The position numbers and the translations under genes were made by a program. From contig NZ_JALGYW010000027.1 in assembly GCF_023111095.1 (NCBI RefSeq), positions 1-64,000 of the forward strand: DNA of 64,000 bases, given 5' to 3'. The first letter of the stretch is position 1; each line of letters begins with the position of its first letter. Source of the stretch: Maribellus sp. YY47 (GTDB lineage: Bacteria; Bacteroidota; Bacteroidia; Bacteroidales; Prolixibacteraceae). Under the pieces are notes generated by a model, which made no database searches, was not told where the DNA came from, and worked only from the letters and a program-made list of their open reading frames with translations. This document shows, in pieces, positions 33,882-44,769 of this stretch.

Positions 33882-36503
33882 ATGAAGACTTCCAGGGAAA
33901 TAAGACAGGCTTTTCTCGATTTTTTCAAGGAAAAGAATCACCAGATTGTAAACTCTGCTCCGATGGTAGTAAAAGGTGATCCTACTTTAATGTTTACAAA
34001 TGCCGGGATGAACCAGTTTAAGGATCAGTTTCTGGGCAACGAACCTGTAAAATGGCCGCGTGTAGCCGATACGCAAAAGTGTTTGCGGGTTTCGGGTAAG
34101 CACAACGATCTGGAAGAAGTGGGATTGGATACTTATCATCACACCATGTTCGAAATGTTGGGGAACTGGTCGTTTGGCGACTATTTTAAGGAAGATGCCA
34201 TTAACTGGGCCTGGGAATTTCTGGTTACCCGTATGGGAATCAACCCTGAACGTTTGTACGCTACCGTGTTCGAAGGAAGTGCTGACGATAACCAGGAGCG
34301 CGATGATGAAGCTGCCGGCTACTGGGAAAAATACCTGCCGAAAGAACGCATTCTGAATGGAAATAAAAAGGATAATTTCTGGGAAATGGGCGATACCGGT
34401 CCTTGTGGTCCCTGTTCTGAAATTCATGTGGATTTGCGTTCGCAGGCAGAAATCGATAAACTGTCGGGCCGCGAATTGGTGAACAAAGATCATCCGCAGG
34501 TGATAGAAATCTGGAACCTGGTTTTTATTCAGTTTAACCGAAAAGCCAACGGAAGTCTGGAAGAACTGCCGGCAAAACACGTGGATACCGGAATGGGTTT
34601 CGAACGTCTTTGCATGGTTCTGCAAGGCGTAACTTCCAACTACGATACCGATGTTTTCCAGAATACCATTGCCGAGATTGGAAAACTGTGCGGAAAAAAA
34701 TACGGTGACGATGAAAAAGCCGACATCGCTATGCGTGTGATTGCCGACCACCTGCGAGCTGTTGCGTTTGCAATTGCCGACGGCCAGTTGCCATCGAATA
34801 ACAAAGCCGGTTATGTAATTCGTCGTATTCTGCGTCGTGCAGTGCGTTACGGTTATACTTTCCTTGGATTTAAAGAAGCGTTCATCTTTAAATTGATCGA
34901 AGTGCTGAAGGAAACCATGGGAGAAGCTTTCCCTGAACTGGTGAGTCAGCAGGTGTTGATCGAAAAAGTGATCAAAGAAGAGGAAGAGTCGTTCCTGCGT
35001 ACGCTTTCAACCGGAATAAAATTGCTGGATGAAATTGTTTCAAAAGCAAAATCTGAAGGCGCAACAGAGGTTGCCGGAAAAGATGCTTTTGTTTTATATG
35101 ATACTTACGGATTTCCGCTCGATTTAACTGAATTGATTGCGCGTGAAAACGGACTGGGTGTTGACGGCAGTGGTTTTGCGGTTGAAATGGAAGCTCAGAA
35201 AAACCGTTCGCGGAATGCAGCAGCCCAGGAAACCGATGACTGGGTGGAATTGCGCAAAATCGAAAAAACCGAATTTCTGGGTTACGACAAACTGGAAGCA
35301 GAAGTTCGTATTGCCCGTTACCGCAAGGTTACTCAAAAGAAAAAAACGTTCTTCCAGCTTGTTTTTGACCAGACTCCGTTTTACGGCGAGTCAGGCGGAC
35401 AGGTGGGAGACACCGGATACATTGAATTTGATGGCGTAAAAACTGTCATTTACGATACACAGAAAGAGAACAACCTGATTGTTCACCTGGTAGAAAAACT
35501 ACCGGAAAATCCTTCCGAGTATTTTACCGCTGTTGTGGATGTTCAGCGTCGTCAGAAAATTGCCAATAACCACACGGCTACTCACTTGTTGCATGCCGCT
35601 TTGCGCGAAGTGCTGGGAACCCATGTGGAGCAAAAAGGATCGCTGGTTAATGCCGACCACCTGCGTTTCGACTTCTCTCATTTCCAGAAAATGACAGACG
35701 AAGAAATTGCGGAAGTGGAGAGAAGAGTGAACGTAAAAATTCGCCAAAACTCGGTGCTGGAAGAAAATCGCGAAATGCCGATTGAAGAGGCACAAAGTGC
35801 AGGAGCGATGATGCTGTTTGGCGAAAAATACGGCGATGTGGTGCGCACCATTCGTTTTGGCGAATCGATGGAGCTTTGCGGCGGAACACACGTTGCTGCA
35901 ACCGGCCAGATTGGTTTGCTGAAAATTGTTTCGGAAAGCGCTATTGCTGCCGGAGTGCGCAGGATAGAAGCCATTACTGCCGACCGTGCTGAGAAATACA
36001 TTAACGATCAGTTAAGTGTATTGACCAGCATCAAGGAAACGGTGAAAGGTTCTTCCAATATTTTGGACAGTGTAATCACTTTGTTGCAGCAAAATTCAGA
36101 GCTTTCAAAACAAATAGAGAGCTTCCAGCGCGAGAGTCTGAAAATCACGAAGGCAAATCTGAAAAGTAAGATTTTGTACGAGAAAGGCGTGAATATTATT
36201 GCCGATAAGATAACGATAGACAATGCTGCTCTTCTGAAAGATCTGGCTTTCCAGTTAAAAGGTGAAGTGGAAAACCTCTACCTCGTATTGGGTGCAGATA
36301 TCAACGGGAAGCCAAATCTTACTGTGATGATTTCTGAAAACATTGTGGAAGATAAAGGGCTAAATGCCGGACAAATTGTTCGTGAAGCCGGAAAAGAGAT
36401 TAAAGGCGGTGGAGGCGGTCAGCCTTTCTATGCAACTGCCGGAGGTAAAGATATTGAAGGTCTCAGCGCTGCAGTTGAAAAAGCGCTGTCGTTTTTGCAA
36501 TAA
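33882..36503 (+). CDS. alaS: Alanyl-tRNA synthetase
   Basis: An 873-residue cytoplasmic class II aminoacyl-tRNA synthetase charging tRNA-Ala. The catalytic core has [15 protein letters not shown] (motif 1 area), [18 protein letters not shown] (motif 2 area) and GMGFERL (motif 3). The editing domain has [13 protein letters not shown] and [13 protein letters not shown] with the zinc-binding cysteine and histidines. The C-Ala domain ends in [14 protein letters not shown]. Length is normal and nothing is missing. It is followed by a terminator. Confidence 0.97.
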   Translation: MKTSREIRQAFLDFFKEKNHQIVNSAPMVVKGDPTLMFTNAGMNQFKDQFLGNEPVKWPRVADTQKCLRVSGKHNDLEEVGLDTYHHTMFEMLGNWSFGDYFKEDAINWAWEFLVTRMGINPERLYATVFEGSADDNQERDDEAAGYWEKYLPKERILNGNKKDNFWEMGDTGPCGPCSEIHVDLRSQAEIDKLSGRELVNKDHPQVIEIWNLVFIQFNRKANGSLEELPAKHVDTGMGFERLCMVLQGVTSNYDTDVFQNTIAEIGKLCGKKYGDDEKADIAMRVIADHLRAVAFAIADGQLPSNNKAGYVIRRILRRAVRYGYTFLGFKEAFIFKLIEVLKETMGEAFPELVSQQVLIEKVIKEEEESFLRTLSTGIKLLDEIVSKAKSEGATEVAGKDAFVLYDTYGFPLDLTELIARENGLGVDGSGFAVEMEAQKNRSRNAAAQETDDWVELRKIEKTEFLGYDKLEAEVRIARYRKVTQKKKTFFQLVFDQTPFYGESGGQVGDTGYIEFDGVKTVIYDTQKENNLIVHLVEKLPENPSEYFTAVVDVQRRQKIANNHTATHLLHAALREVLGTHVEQKGSLVNADHLRFDFSHFQKMTDEEIAEVERRVNVKIRQNSVLEENREMPIEEAQSAGAMMLFGEKYGDVVRTIRFGESMELCGGTHVAATGQIGLLKIVSESAIAAGVRRIEAITADRAEKYINDQLSVLTSIKETVKGSSNILDSVITLLQQNSELSKQIESFQRESLKITKANLKSKILYEKGVNIIADKITIDNAALLKDLAFQLKGEVENLYLVLGADINGKPNLTVMISENIVEDKGLNAGQIVREAGKEIKGGGGGQPFYATAGGKDIEGLSAAVEKALSFLQ

Positions 36504-36535
36504 ACAGCGTTTCTTAGACGCTAAGATATAAAAGG

Positions 36536-36577
36536 GCCGTTTCTTTTGAAAAATAAGGAAACGGCTTTTCTTGTTTT
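36536..36577 (+). terminator. Intrinsic terminator after alaS
   Basis: GCCGTTTC (36536-36543) pairs with GAAACGGC (36558-36565), followed by a T-rich tail. Confidence 0.82.
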
Positions 36578-36785
36578 TATGTTCTTCCTTTGATTTATTC
36601 TAAATAAAAATTATTTTCAGCCTTTTAATTTTTATTGAAAACTTCCGGCTTCCAACTTCGGACCCCGGATTAATTTATGGATGAAACGAACATGAATTTT
36701 CATTTTTCAAATTCACAAAAAGTAGAATCAAATTCTCGGGAGTTCCATCGAATACGATTGAAGTAAACAATTTTAATGAGATGAA

Positions 36786-39700
36786 ATGAAGAAATTATAT
36801 GCCTTTCTCACTTCCATGCCTTTTGCAGCATTTATTTTTCTGGCACTGGCGTTTTCGATGGCAATTGCCACTTTTGTCGAAAGTAGCTACGGAACGCCCA
36901 CTGCACGTGCACTGATTTATAATACTCGCTGGTTCGAGGCGCTTTGGGGTTTGTTTGCTCTCAACCTGATCAATAATCTTGTTCGTTACCGTCTCTTCAA
37001 CGCGCGCCGGTTTACGCTTGGGATTTTCCATCTGTCGTTTCTGATCATGATTTTGGGAGGCGCGATTACCCGCTATTTTAGTTTTGAAGGAATGATGCAC
37101 ATTCGCGAAAATCAGGCTGCCAGTTTTATCCTTTCTTCCGACGATTATTTCTATGCCGCCTACGGAGACCAACATAAGGAAGCAAAAGTTCGCTTTTCGG
37201 AATATGCGCCCAAGCAATTTTCTGCCAAATTCGATGTAGACGGGCATACCGTAAAAGTAAAAGCTGTGGGGTTTATCGAAAACGCGACACGCAAGGCTGT
37301 TCCGTCAGATTCCGGCGAACCTGCCATCGATTTTGTATTTGCAGCTCCTGGTGGTCAAGGCATGCAAAGTTATACATTTACGCCTGGCGCAGTGCTGAAC
37401 TATCCCGGTTTTACAGCCGGTTTCGAAGCCGGAAACAACCGGATGGTCAATTTCTTTATGAAAGACGGGGCTTTGTTTATGACTTCTGAAATGGCGCTTG
37501 AAGAAACAACCATGGCATCGCAGGAGACGGTGACACTTGCCGCCGGAGATACCCTTCAGGTAAAACCAATGTTTCTGTACGGATTTGATGATTTTCGTTT
37601 TCTGATTCGCAATTTTCATCCGAGTGCAAGTTTTACTGCGGTAAAAAGTCAGACCGAGACCAACGAGAATGCGGTGTTGATACAAATCACGGATGGCGTG
37701 AATCAGCAAACAGTTCCGGTTTACGGTCATTCCGGAATGGCATCGGATACCATCAGTGTTCCTCTGGGAAGCGGTAAATTACGATTGGCTTATGGTGCCA
37801 TGCCGCTGTATTTACCCTTCAGTATTTATTTGAAAGATTTTCAACTGGAGCGTTATCCCGGATCAGAATCCCCATCGTCGTTTGCATCGGATGTGGTGTT
37901 GATTGACGGAGAACGCAACATAAACGAGGATATGCGAATTTTCATGAACAATACATTGACTCATCGCGGTTATAAGTTTTTCCAGTCGTCGTACGATACC
38001 GATGAAAAAGGGACCATCCTTTCGGTGAATTATGATTTTGTGGGAACCTGGGTTTCTTACCTGGGGTACATTTTGTTGATTGTGGGAGTGATTCTTTCTT
38101 TGATCAATAAAAACTCTTACTTCCGCTTTTTGGCGCAGAAGCTGAAAAATATTTCGGTAACTGCTGTACTTGTGTTGGGGTTTGTTGGAGCTTTTTCAAT
38201 GTCGGCAAATGCACAGGGAGGAGCTGAAGCTGCACTCCCTCCGATCAATAAGGAAGTGGTGGAAGAATTTAGCCGCTTGTGGGTGCAGGGAGTCGACGGA
38301 CGAATTGAACCGATTTCGACACTTACCAGCGAGATCGTCCGGAAAATAAGCAGAAAATCGACACTTTACGGAAAGTCTCCCGACGAAATGGCACTAAGCA
38401 TGATGGCCTATCCCGAAATCTGGCGCACTTTACCCATTATCCGCGTTTCGGAAAAAGAACTGGCCACGCAACTAGGCGTGCAGGGAAAATATATGACTGC
38501 AGATATGCTGTTTGATATCAACGGCAATTACCGCATTCTCGATCAGGTGAGGGCGGCGTATGCAAAAGCTCCGGCCATGCGTAACCGCATCGAAAAAGAA
38601 TACATTTACCTCGACGAGCGGGTGAATATCTGTTTCATGGTTTTCCAGGGATCGTTGTTTCATATTTTTCCAAGAGAAAAGAGAGAAGATACCTGGTATG
38701 CTCCGGGGGAAGACGCCGTGGAATATACCGATGGAGATTCGATCTTTATCAAGAGCGGATTTCAGTTGCTGGTTCAATCCATCAACGAAAAGAATAATGA
38801 AGATGCCGTCCAGCTATTAAAGGCGGTCGAAAATTTTCAAACGAAATACGGATCCGCACTTTTGCCGGGCGAGAAAAAGAGGAATCTGGAGATATTATAC
38901 AATAAGGTCAATCCCTTTAAACGAATCTTTCCATTTTACCTCATGTTCGGTGTCTTGCTCCTGTTTGTATTATTTGTGAATATTTTCAGACAGAAGCCTC
39001 TACCCAAATTTTTAAAATGGGGTTTTTTCGGACTGATTGTAGTTTTGTTTGTGGTACACACGGTTGGCCTGGCGTTGCGTTGGTACATCTCGGGGCATGC
39101 ACCCTGGAGTAACGGTTTCGAATCGGTGGTATACGTGGCCTGGGCAATTATGCTGGCAGGGCTTATTTTTGGGCGGAAATACCCAATGGTTGTCGGAACG
39201 GCTGCGTTCCTTTCGGGCATTGCCTTGTTTGTGGCTCACCTTAGTTGGATGAATCCGGAAGTAACACCGCTGGTTCCTGTGCTGAAATCGTACTGGCTCG
39301 CGATTCACGTTGCCATTATTACTGCCAGCTACGGATTCTTTGGCTTGAGTATGATTTTAGGCGTACTGACCATGATTTTTATGGTGTTACGCACCAGTAG
39401 GAACGAAACAAAAGTGGGTGGTTTTATTGAGCAGCTCACCACCATCAACGAAATGTCGGCAACGGTAGGCTTGTATTTTCTAACGATCGGAACATTCCTG
39501 GGTGGTGTTTGGGCTAACGAAAGCTGGGGCCGTTACTGGGGCTGGGACCCAAAAGAAACCTGGGCATTGATCACCGTAGTGATTTATTCGTTTATCGTTC
39601 ACATGCGAATGATTCCGTCGTTAAAAGGAGCTTACAATTATAATTTTGCGTCGATACTTGGTTTTGCCTCTGTATTGATGACCTACTTTGGCGTGAATTA

Positions 39701-39866
39701 TTATTTGTCAGGACTACATTCCTATGGTAAAGGAGTGGCTGATGGTGTCAATCCAGCAGTGCCGATAAGTTTCGCGTTGCTGGGCGGCTTAATGCTGTGG
39801 GCCTACATCAAAGAGGTGAAATACGAAAAAAGAAACGCAGCCGATCAGGATTTGAACGGTAAATAG
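36786..39866 (+). CDS. CcsB-CcsA fusion, System II cytochrome c assembly protein
   Basis: A 1,026-residue polytopic protein combining both System II cytochrome c synthetase subunits. The N-terminal 450 residues are ResB/CcsB-like, with early membrane helices (AAFIFLALAFSMAIATFVES, FHLSFLIMILGGAITR) and a large periplasmic part. A central soluble region (about 480-700) follows. The C-terminal CcsA part has about eight helices with the haem-handling tryptophan-rich signature WGRYWGWDPKETWALI and flanking histidines (VHTVGLALRWY, LAIHVAIITASYGFF). It exports haem and attaches it to CxxCH motifs of c-type cytochromes. Such fusions are typical of Bacteroidota and epsilonproteobacteria. It has no cytochrome or nrfHA gene beside it. 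Confidence 0.93.
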   Translation: MKKLYAFLTSMPFAAFIFLALAFSMAIATFVESSYGTPTARALIYNTRWFEALWGLFALNLINNLVRYRLFNARRFTLGIFHLSFLIMILGGAITRYFSFEGMMHIRENQAASFILSSDDYFYAAYGDQHKEAKVRFSEYAPKQFSAKFDVDGHTVKVKAVGFIENATRKAVPSDSGEPAIDFVFAAPGGQGMQSYTFTPGAVLNYPGFTAGFEAGNNRMVNFFMKDGALFMTSEMALEETTMASQETVTLAAGDTLQVKPMFLYGFDDFRFLIRNFHPSASFTAVKSQTETNENAVLIQITDGVNQQTVPVYGHSGMASDTISVPLGSGKLRLAYGAMPLYLPFSIYLKDFQLERYPGSESPSSFASDVVLIDGERNINEDMRIFMNNTLTHRGYKFFQSSYDTDEKGTILSVNYDFVGTWVSYLGYILLIVGVILSLINKNSYFRFLAQKLKNISVTAVLVLGFVGAFSMSANAQGGAEAALPPINKEVVEEFSRLWVQGVDGRIEPISTLTSEIVRKISRKSTLYGKSPDEMALSMMAYPEIWRTLPIIRVSEKELATQLGVQGKYMTADMLFDINGNYRILDQVRAAYAKAPAMRNRIEKEYIYLDERVNICFMVFQGSLFHIFPREKREDTWYAPGEDAVEYTDGDSIFIKSGFQLLVQSINEKNNEDAVQLLKAVENFQTKYGSALLPGEKKRNLEILYNKVNPFKRIFPFYLMFGVLLLFVLFVNIFRQKPLPKFLKWGFFGLIVVLFVVHTVGLALRWYISGHAPWSNGFESVVYVAWAIMLAGLIFGRKYPMVVGTAAFLSGIALFVAHLSWMNPEVTPLVPVLKSYWLAIHVAIITASYGFFGLSMILGVLTMIFMVLRTSRNETKVGGFIEQLTTINEMSATVGLYFLTIGTFLGGVWANESWGRYWGWDPKETWALITVVIYSFIVHMRMIPSLKGAYNYNFASILGFASVLMTYFGVNYYLSGLHSYGKGVADGVNPAVPISFALLGGLMLWAYIKEVKYEKRNAADQDLNGK

Positions 39867-40113
39867 TTCGGGCAAAACAGCATTCAGGAGAGATTGTTCC
39901 TGGTGATAAATTATCGCTTTAAAGGCAATAACGGTTTTCTATTTTTGGAACAATTGACTCTGAAAGTCGATTTGGTTCGTGATAAGTTGTTGAAAATTAA
40001 TTAAATATCACTATTTGGAGTATTTCTAAATAATATTACTGTAAATATCTAATGGATGTCCGGTAAATCAGTTCAGCATCAAAGTCTTATCTTTCGCTGT
40101 TTTTTTATTTAAA

Positions 40114-41895
40114 ATGATGGAACAAACAGTTACTCGCACTTTTGACATTCTGGAACACACTTTAAAGGAATATCCGAGAGAAGATGCCATTGCCGGCAAA
40201 AGAGACGGGAAATGGTACACTTTCTCCACTCAGGAATACAATCAAAAATCACATCAGTTTGCCCTGGGCCTGTTGGCTCTGGGATTGGAAAAGGGTGATA
40301 AAGTAGCCACGGTTACCAATAATTGCCCCGAATGGTGTATTGCCGACATGGGTTTGGCGATGACCGGCGTGGTGCATGTGCCGATTTATCCGACGATTGG
40401 TGAAGACGAATATCAATACATTCTGAAACATGCAGAAGTAAAGATGCTGATTGTAGGCGATGCCAAACTTTATAAAAAGTTGCTGCCGCTCGCCAATGAG
40501 TTGGAACTGACGATGTACACTTTCGAAAAGGTGGAAGGTGCGAAAAATTACCAGGAAATACTGGATCTGGGAGAATCTGAAAAATCAAATCAGGAAGCAA
40601 AGTTAAAGGATTGCAAGACATCAGTACTTCCGGATGATATTGCTACCCTGATTTATACTTCTGGAACAACCGGAGTGCCGAAGGGAGTTATGTTGACTCA
40701 TAAAAACCTGGTTTCCAATTTTGTTTCGCATGCCCGGATGCACCACCTGGGGAAAGACCATCGGGTAATTAGTTTTCTGCCGCTTTGCCACGTATACGAA
40801 CGCAGTGTAAACTATCATTTTCAATACAAGGGAATGGGGGTTTATTATGTGGGAAGCCTTGCACAGATTATGAGTGCGATAAAAGAGATTAAACCACATA
40901 TGTTTAACTCGGTTCCCCGTTTGCTCGAAAAAGTTTACGATGGTTTTGTGGCCAAAGGAAAAGAGCTGAGCGGAATAAAAAAGAGCCTGTATTTTTGGGC
41001 GCTCGACCTGACGAGGCATTTTGAGTACAATAAGAAATACGGGCCTGTTCTTCGTCTGAAAATAAAAATTGCAGATAAGCTCATCTATTCCAAATGGCGC
41101 GAAGCGCTGGGCGGAAACATCGTATATATTGTTTCCGGGGGAGCCGCTTTGCAACCGCAAATTGCCCGGGTTTTGGGGATGGCGAAAATGTACAACCTCG
41201 AAGGGTACGGACTTACCGAAACCTCACCTGTAATTGCCGTTAATAATCCTTCGCTGAAAGAAATGAAGATCGGAACGGTTGGACCGGTTTTGGAAGGTGT
41301 GGAAGTGAAGATTGCACCCGATGGCGAGATTCTGTGTAAAGGCCCCAGTATTATGAAGGGTTACTACAAAGCGCCGGAGCTCACCGCCGAAGTAATTGAT
41401 AAAGACGGCTGGTTTCATACCGGCGACATAGGTATTCTGGAAGAAGGGAAATTCCTCAAGATCACCGACCGTAAAAAAGAAATATTCAAACTTTCGGGAG
41501 GAAAATACATTGCCCCGCAAATGATCGAGAACAAGCTGAAAACTTCCACTTTGATCGAACAGGTAATGGTAATTGGCTCCAACGAGAAATTCGCATCAGC
41601 TTTGATTTCTCCAAATTTTGCGCTGCTTCACGATTGGGCGGCAGAGCACAAACTTCATTACGAAAACAACAAGGAACTGATCCAACTGCCGGAAGTGATC
41701 GATAAGATTCAGAAAGAAGTTGCCAAAATAAATAAAACGCTGGGAAGCCACGAGCAAATCAACCGGATTCGTTTGGTGTGTGAAGAGTGGACACCGGCTT
41801 CTGGTGAATTGTCGCCCACACTGAAACTACGCCGAAATGTAGTGGCTCAAAAGTATCAGAACTTAATTGACGATATTTACTCGGTTGGCAAATAA
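40114..41895 (+). CDS. Long-chain fatty acid--CoA ligase (AMP-forming)
   Basis: A 593-residue adenylate-forming enzyme that activates fatty acids to acyl-CoA. The AMP-binding P-loop is TLIYTSGTTGVPKGVMLTH, followed by LEGYGLTETSPV and GWFHTGDIG; the C-terminal lysine motif region is LKITDRKKEIFKLSGGKYI. Length and the YERSVNYHFQYKGMGVYY region fit bacterial long-chain acyl-CoA synthetases of the FadD15-like type. Two ATG codons in a row start the frame; I use the first. Chain-length preference cannot be told from sequence. Confidence 0.93.
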   Translation: MMEQTVTRTFDILEHTLKEYPREDAIAGKRDGKWYTFSTQEYNQKSHQFALGLLALGLEKGDKVATVTNNCPEWCIADMGLAMTGVVHVPIYPTIGEDEYQYILKHAEVKMLIVGDAKLYKKLLPLANELELTMYTFEKVEGAKNYQEILDLGESEKSNQEAKLKDCKTSVLPDDIATLIYTSGTTGVPKGVMLTHKNLVSNFVSHARMHHLGKDHRVISFLPLCHVYERSVNYHFQYKGMGVYYVGSLAQIMSAIKEIKPHMFNSVPRLLEKVYDGFVAKGKELSGIKKSLYFWALDLTRHFEYNKKYGPVLRLKIKIADKLIYSKWREALGGNIVYIVSGGAALQPQIARVLGMAKMYNLEGYGLTETSPVIAVNNPSLKEMKIGTVGPVLEGVEVKIAPDGEILCKGPSIMKGYYKAPELTAEVIDKDGWFHTGDIGILEEGKFLKITDRKKEIFKLSGGKYIAPQMIENKLKTSTLIEQVMVIGSNEKFASALISPNFALLHDWAAEHKLHYENNKELIQLPEVIDKIQKEVAKINKTLGSHEQINRIRLVCEEWTPASGELSPTLKLRRNVVAQKYQNLIDDIYSVGK

Positions 41896-41940
41896 CCGAA
41901 TTTTTGACAGGCGTAAAATAAACGCTGAACCAAACTTAGC

Positions 41941-41973
41941 AAAGCTGCCGGAAATTTTTCCGGCAGCTTTTTG
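41941..41973. terminator. Bidirectional intrinsic terminator
   Basis: AAAGCTGCCGG (41941-41951) pairs with CCGGCAGCTTT (41960-41970), with further A/T pairing toward the loop and T-runs outside. It separates the convergent acyl-CoA ligase and the small membrane protein genes. Confidence 0.82.
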
Positions 41974-42007
41974 TTGATGACTATTCGTTATTTGCAAAAA
42001 TGTCAGA

Positions 42008-42448
42008 TTAAAAGAATGCCCTTCCCCATGGAATTCCGGCAAGGATCAATACCAATGATATGGTATAGAAGATAGCTGCCAGACGATGCTTTTTATCAGA
42101 TGACGAAGCTTTCTTTGATCTCGACCGGCCGATATGAATCAGTACCAGTGCAATCACCATCAATAAAATGTGCTCGACGGCGTAAAACCGTAGTTCTGAA
42201 TTTTTCATGGCCGCTCCAAAATTCTGAAAGGCGGCTTTGGTCATCGGGCTTACAAAGGCATAAAGCGCCAGGCCAACCAGAAATTGAATATCGGTGAAAA
42301 TGACCAGTAATAAATTGAAAAGATTATCGGTTTTTTTCCACTCGCGTTTTCCCACCCAACCTGTTAAAGCCAGAACAACCGAAATAATCAGCGCCAGTAA
42401 AACCAACCAGCGAAATCCGTTATGTGCGTGTAATAATCCAGTGTACAT
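42008..42448 (-). CDS. Four-helix integral membrane protein, conserved hypothetical
   Basis: A 146-residue protein with four predicted membrane helices (about 13-30, 44-64, 87-106 and 125-141) and a basic cytoplasmic loop (RSRSKKASSSDKKHR). Histidines sit at helix ends (HAHNGFRW near the N-terminus, EHILLMVIALVLIHIG), which would allow haem or quinone contact, but I cannot assign a function. Similar short membrane proteins are common in Bacteroidota. It is transcribed alone. Confidence 0.75.
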   Translation of the reverse strand: MYTGLLHAHNGFRWLVLLALIISVVLALTGWVGKREWKKTDNLFNLLLVIFTDIQFLVGLALYAFVSPMTKAAFQNFGAAMKNSELRFYAVEHILLMVIALVLIHIGRSRSKKASSSDKKHRLAAIFYTISLVLILAGIPWGRAFF

Positions 42449-42648
42449 ATATTCATTTTTAGTTTGAAGTAAAACATCTAATTTAATATTTGGTTTTGAA
42501 TTTTTTGTTTAATAGATGCAAAACGCATACGCTGAGCGGATTAAAAAGCTATTTTTGATTGTGTTCTTCATTTTGACAATGAGGAACGAGCGTCAGATCG
42601 AAGCGGGAATTGAAGCTATAAAATATTTCACTTTTAAAAACTAAACCC

Positions 42649-44310
42649 ATGATCCGATTATTTTTTCTCCTCCTTTTCGCTCTTATCATTCAGGTAGCCG
42701 TGTCGCAAACGATGATTTGGAGTAAACATCAGATCTCATTTCAAAGCTCAAAAACGTATAATAACCCAATTTATGAGGTGAGTGATTTTAAGGTGACATT
42801 TACGGCTCCCTCGGGGCGGGAAAAACAGGTTTGTGGTTTCTGGGATGGTGGAACCGATTGGAAAGTACGGTTCCTGCCCGATGAAACTGGAACCTGGAAA
42901 TGGAAAACGGAATGTTCGGATAGCACGAATAGCGGGTTACAAAATCAAGCCGGAGAATTTGTATGTGTGGGCAATTCCAGTTCAGAAGCTGTTTTCAGTA
43001 AGGGAGCAATCAGGCACGAGGCCGGGAAATATTATTTGTCGTATTCCGACGGGACCCCATTTTTCTGGCTGGCTTGCACGGCCTGGAACGGAGCTTTAAA
43101 ATCAAGCGATGAGGAATGGGAATATTACCTCAATCAACGCAAGCAAAATCAGTACAATGTTATTCAACTGGTGACTACCGAGTGGCGCGGATGCGACAAA
43201 AATGCAGAAGGATTAACCGCGATCGAGGGAAAGGAAAAGATTCGCATTCACCCCGAATTTTTTAAAAGGATCGATCAGAAAATTGATGAGGCGAATGCAA
43301 AAGGTTTACTTGTTTCTCCGGTTATTCTCTGGGCGCTTCCTTCGGGGCCCGGCCGCGAGTTAAGCCCCGGTTATGCACTTCCGACGGAGGAAGCGATTTT
43401 GCTGGCAAAATACATTGTTGCCCGTTACCAGGGAAATCATGTGATTTGGGCGCTTGGTGGAGATGGTCAGTATTATGGCGATCAGGAGGAAAAATGGAAA
43501 GCGATCGGGCGGCAAGTATTTTTATCGATCAATCATGCTCCGGTTACCCTGCATCCGCACGGTAGTTCGTGGATTGGAGAATTGTACGCTCAGGAAGATT
43601 GGTACGATGTAATGGGATATCAATCGTCGCATAGTAATGGCAAGGGGGTAGTAAACTGGATCAACAAGGGGCCAATGTCTCAAATGTGGAAGAAACTAAA
43701 GCCCATGCCGTACATTAACCTGGAGCCCAATTACGAAGAAATTGGCTTTAAAATAACGGCTGAGGATGTTCGGAATGCAAGTTACTGGAGCATTTTTGCG
43801 ACTCCAGTTGCAGGAGTAACTTATGGCGCAAATGGAGTGTGGCCATGGCTACGGCCGGGGGAGCGAATTTTAAACCATGGAGATTCAGGTGGAGTAACTG
43901 GGTGGAGAAAAAGTATTGATTTTCCGGGAAGCATTCAAATGAGCTATCTCGCCGGATTTATTCAGCAATTCGAGTGGTGGAATTTGTTTCCGGCAAACGA
44001 AATATTGGCTCAACAACCCGGCGAAGAAACTTATAATCATTGGATTTCGGTGGTAAAAACACCCGACGATAAAACAATTATTGCTTACATTCCTAAAAAA
44101 GGAGAAGTGACAATTTTTAATCCCAGAGGAATCGAATATACGGCGCAATGGTTTAACCCGGTAAGTAATAAATATTCATCGGCAAAGATCACTCAAACTA
44201 TTGCTCAAAATTCAAAAAGAAAGATGAAGGATGACATTCAGGGGGCAAATACCATCACATTTACGCACGATTTTGAGAACGATATGTTGATGGTGCTCAC
44301 CGAGAAGTAG
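42649..44310 (+). CDS. Exported DUF5060/DUF4038 glycoside hydrolase
   Basis: A 553-residue exported enzyme with a signal peptide (cleavage near VAVSQ). Residues of about 30-105 form a DUF5060 beta-sandwich (DFKVTFTAPSG, FLPDETGTWKWKTE). The main domain is a DUF4038 (beta/alpha)8 barrel, beginning GKYYLSYSDGTPFFWLACTAWNG, with PVILWALPSGPG, HVIWALGGDGQYY and acidic residues in NLEPNYEE. The C-terminus is a collagen-binding-like beta-sandwich (PF12904 type). DUF4038 proteins include GH140 apiosidases and related enzymes on plant or marine glycans. The precise substrate is not determinable. The nucleoside hydrolase region follows. Confidence 0.87.
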   Translation: MIRLFFLLLFALIIQVAVSQTMIWSKHQISFQSSKTYNNPIYEVSDFKVTFTAPSGREKQVCGFWDGGTDWKVRFLPDETGTWKWKTECSDSTNSGLQNQAGEFVCVGNSSSEAVFSKGAIRHEAGKYYLSYSDGTPFFWLACTAWNGALKSSDEEWEYYLNQRKQNQYNVIQLVTTEWRGCDKNAEGLTAIEGKEKIRIHPEFFKRIDQKIDEANAKGLLVSPVILWALPSGPGRELSPGYALPTEEAILLAKYIVARYQGNHVIWALGGDGQYYGDQEEKWKAIGRQVFLSINHAPVTLHPHGSSWIGELYAQEDWYDVMGYQSSHSNGKGVVNWINKGPMSQMWKKLKPMPYINLEPNYEEIGFKITAEDVRNASYWSIFATPVAGVTYGANGVWPWLRPGERILNHGDSGGVTGWRKSIDFPGSIQMSYLAGFIQQFEWWNLFPANEILAQQPGEETYNHWISVVKTPDDKTIIAYIPKKGEVTIFNPRGIEYTAQWFNPVSNKYSSAKITQTIAQNSKRKMKDDIQGANTITFTHDFENDMLMVLTEK

Positions 44311-44463
44311 CTCTTGTTTCGAAAGCAGAATTTTAATTGCTGCTGACGAAATCATAGCAGTGAAGAGCATTTTGTTAATTCTGTGATGCGGAAAGATAGC
44401 TGTTGGTTTGCTTTGTCTCGCGGATAACGCTATTTTTATTGCAACCTGAGTTAACTTGATTTT

Positions 44464-44769
44464 ATGCGAACAGTTTTCATTCAATTATTGCTTTTGTCTG
44501 GCATCGTTTTGTTTCCTGTTTTTTTGAATGCACAGGAAGTGAGATTCGGAGGAATTTTGGTTAATCCGGAAATGAAACGGCAGGGACGGATAATTGCCCA
44601 AAACAATAGGATCGGTTGCATAACGCATAAACTAGGTGAAACAACAGAGGTAAATACAAATCAGATAAAATCACTCACCCCGAAAATCCGGAAAAGCAGA
44701 ATGGAGTATGCTAGAAAAGCTATGTATTTTCGGGAAAACAAACAAAAACAATGCTTTACAGAATTCTAA
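44464..44769 (+). CDS. Small exported hypothetical protein
   Basis: A 101-residue product with a good signal peptide (MRTVFIQLLLLSGIVLFPVF, then LNAQ) and a basic mature part without recognised motif. Its end overlaps the nucleoside hydrolase start by 19 bases, in a different frame. It could be a genuine small secreted protein or the front of a broken longer gene; I cannot tell. It is kept because the signal peptide is convincing. Confidence 0.5.
   Translation: MRTVFIQLLLLSGIVLFPVFLNAQEVRFGGILVNPEMKRQGRIIAQNNRIGCITHKLGETTEVNTNQIKSLTPKIRKSRMEYARKAMYFRENKQKQCFTEF

Noticed and set aside
33987-34751. Long open frame of 254 codons antisense to alaS
   Set aside because: It lies wholly inside the highly conserved alaS gene and its translation has no recognisable domain; it is a by-product of the alaS codon pattern.
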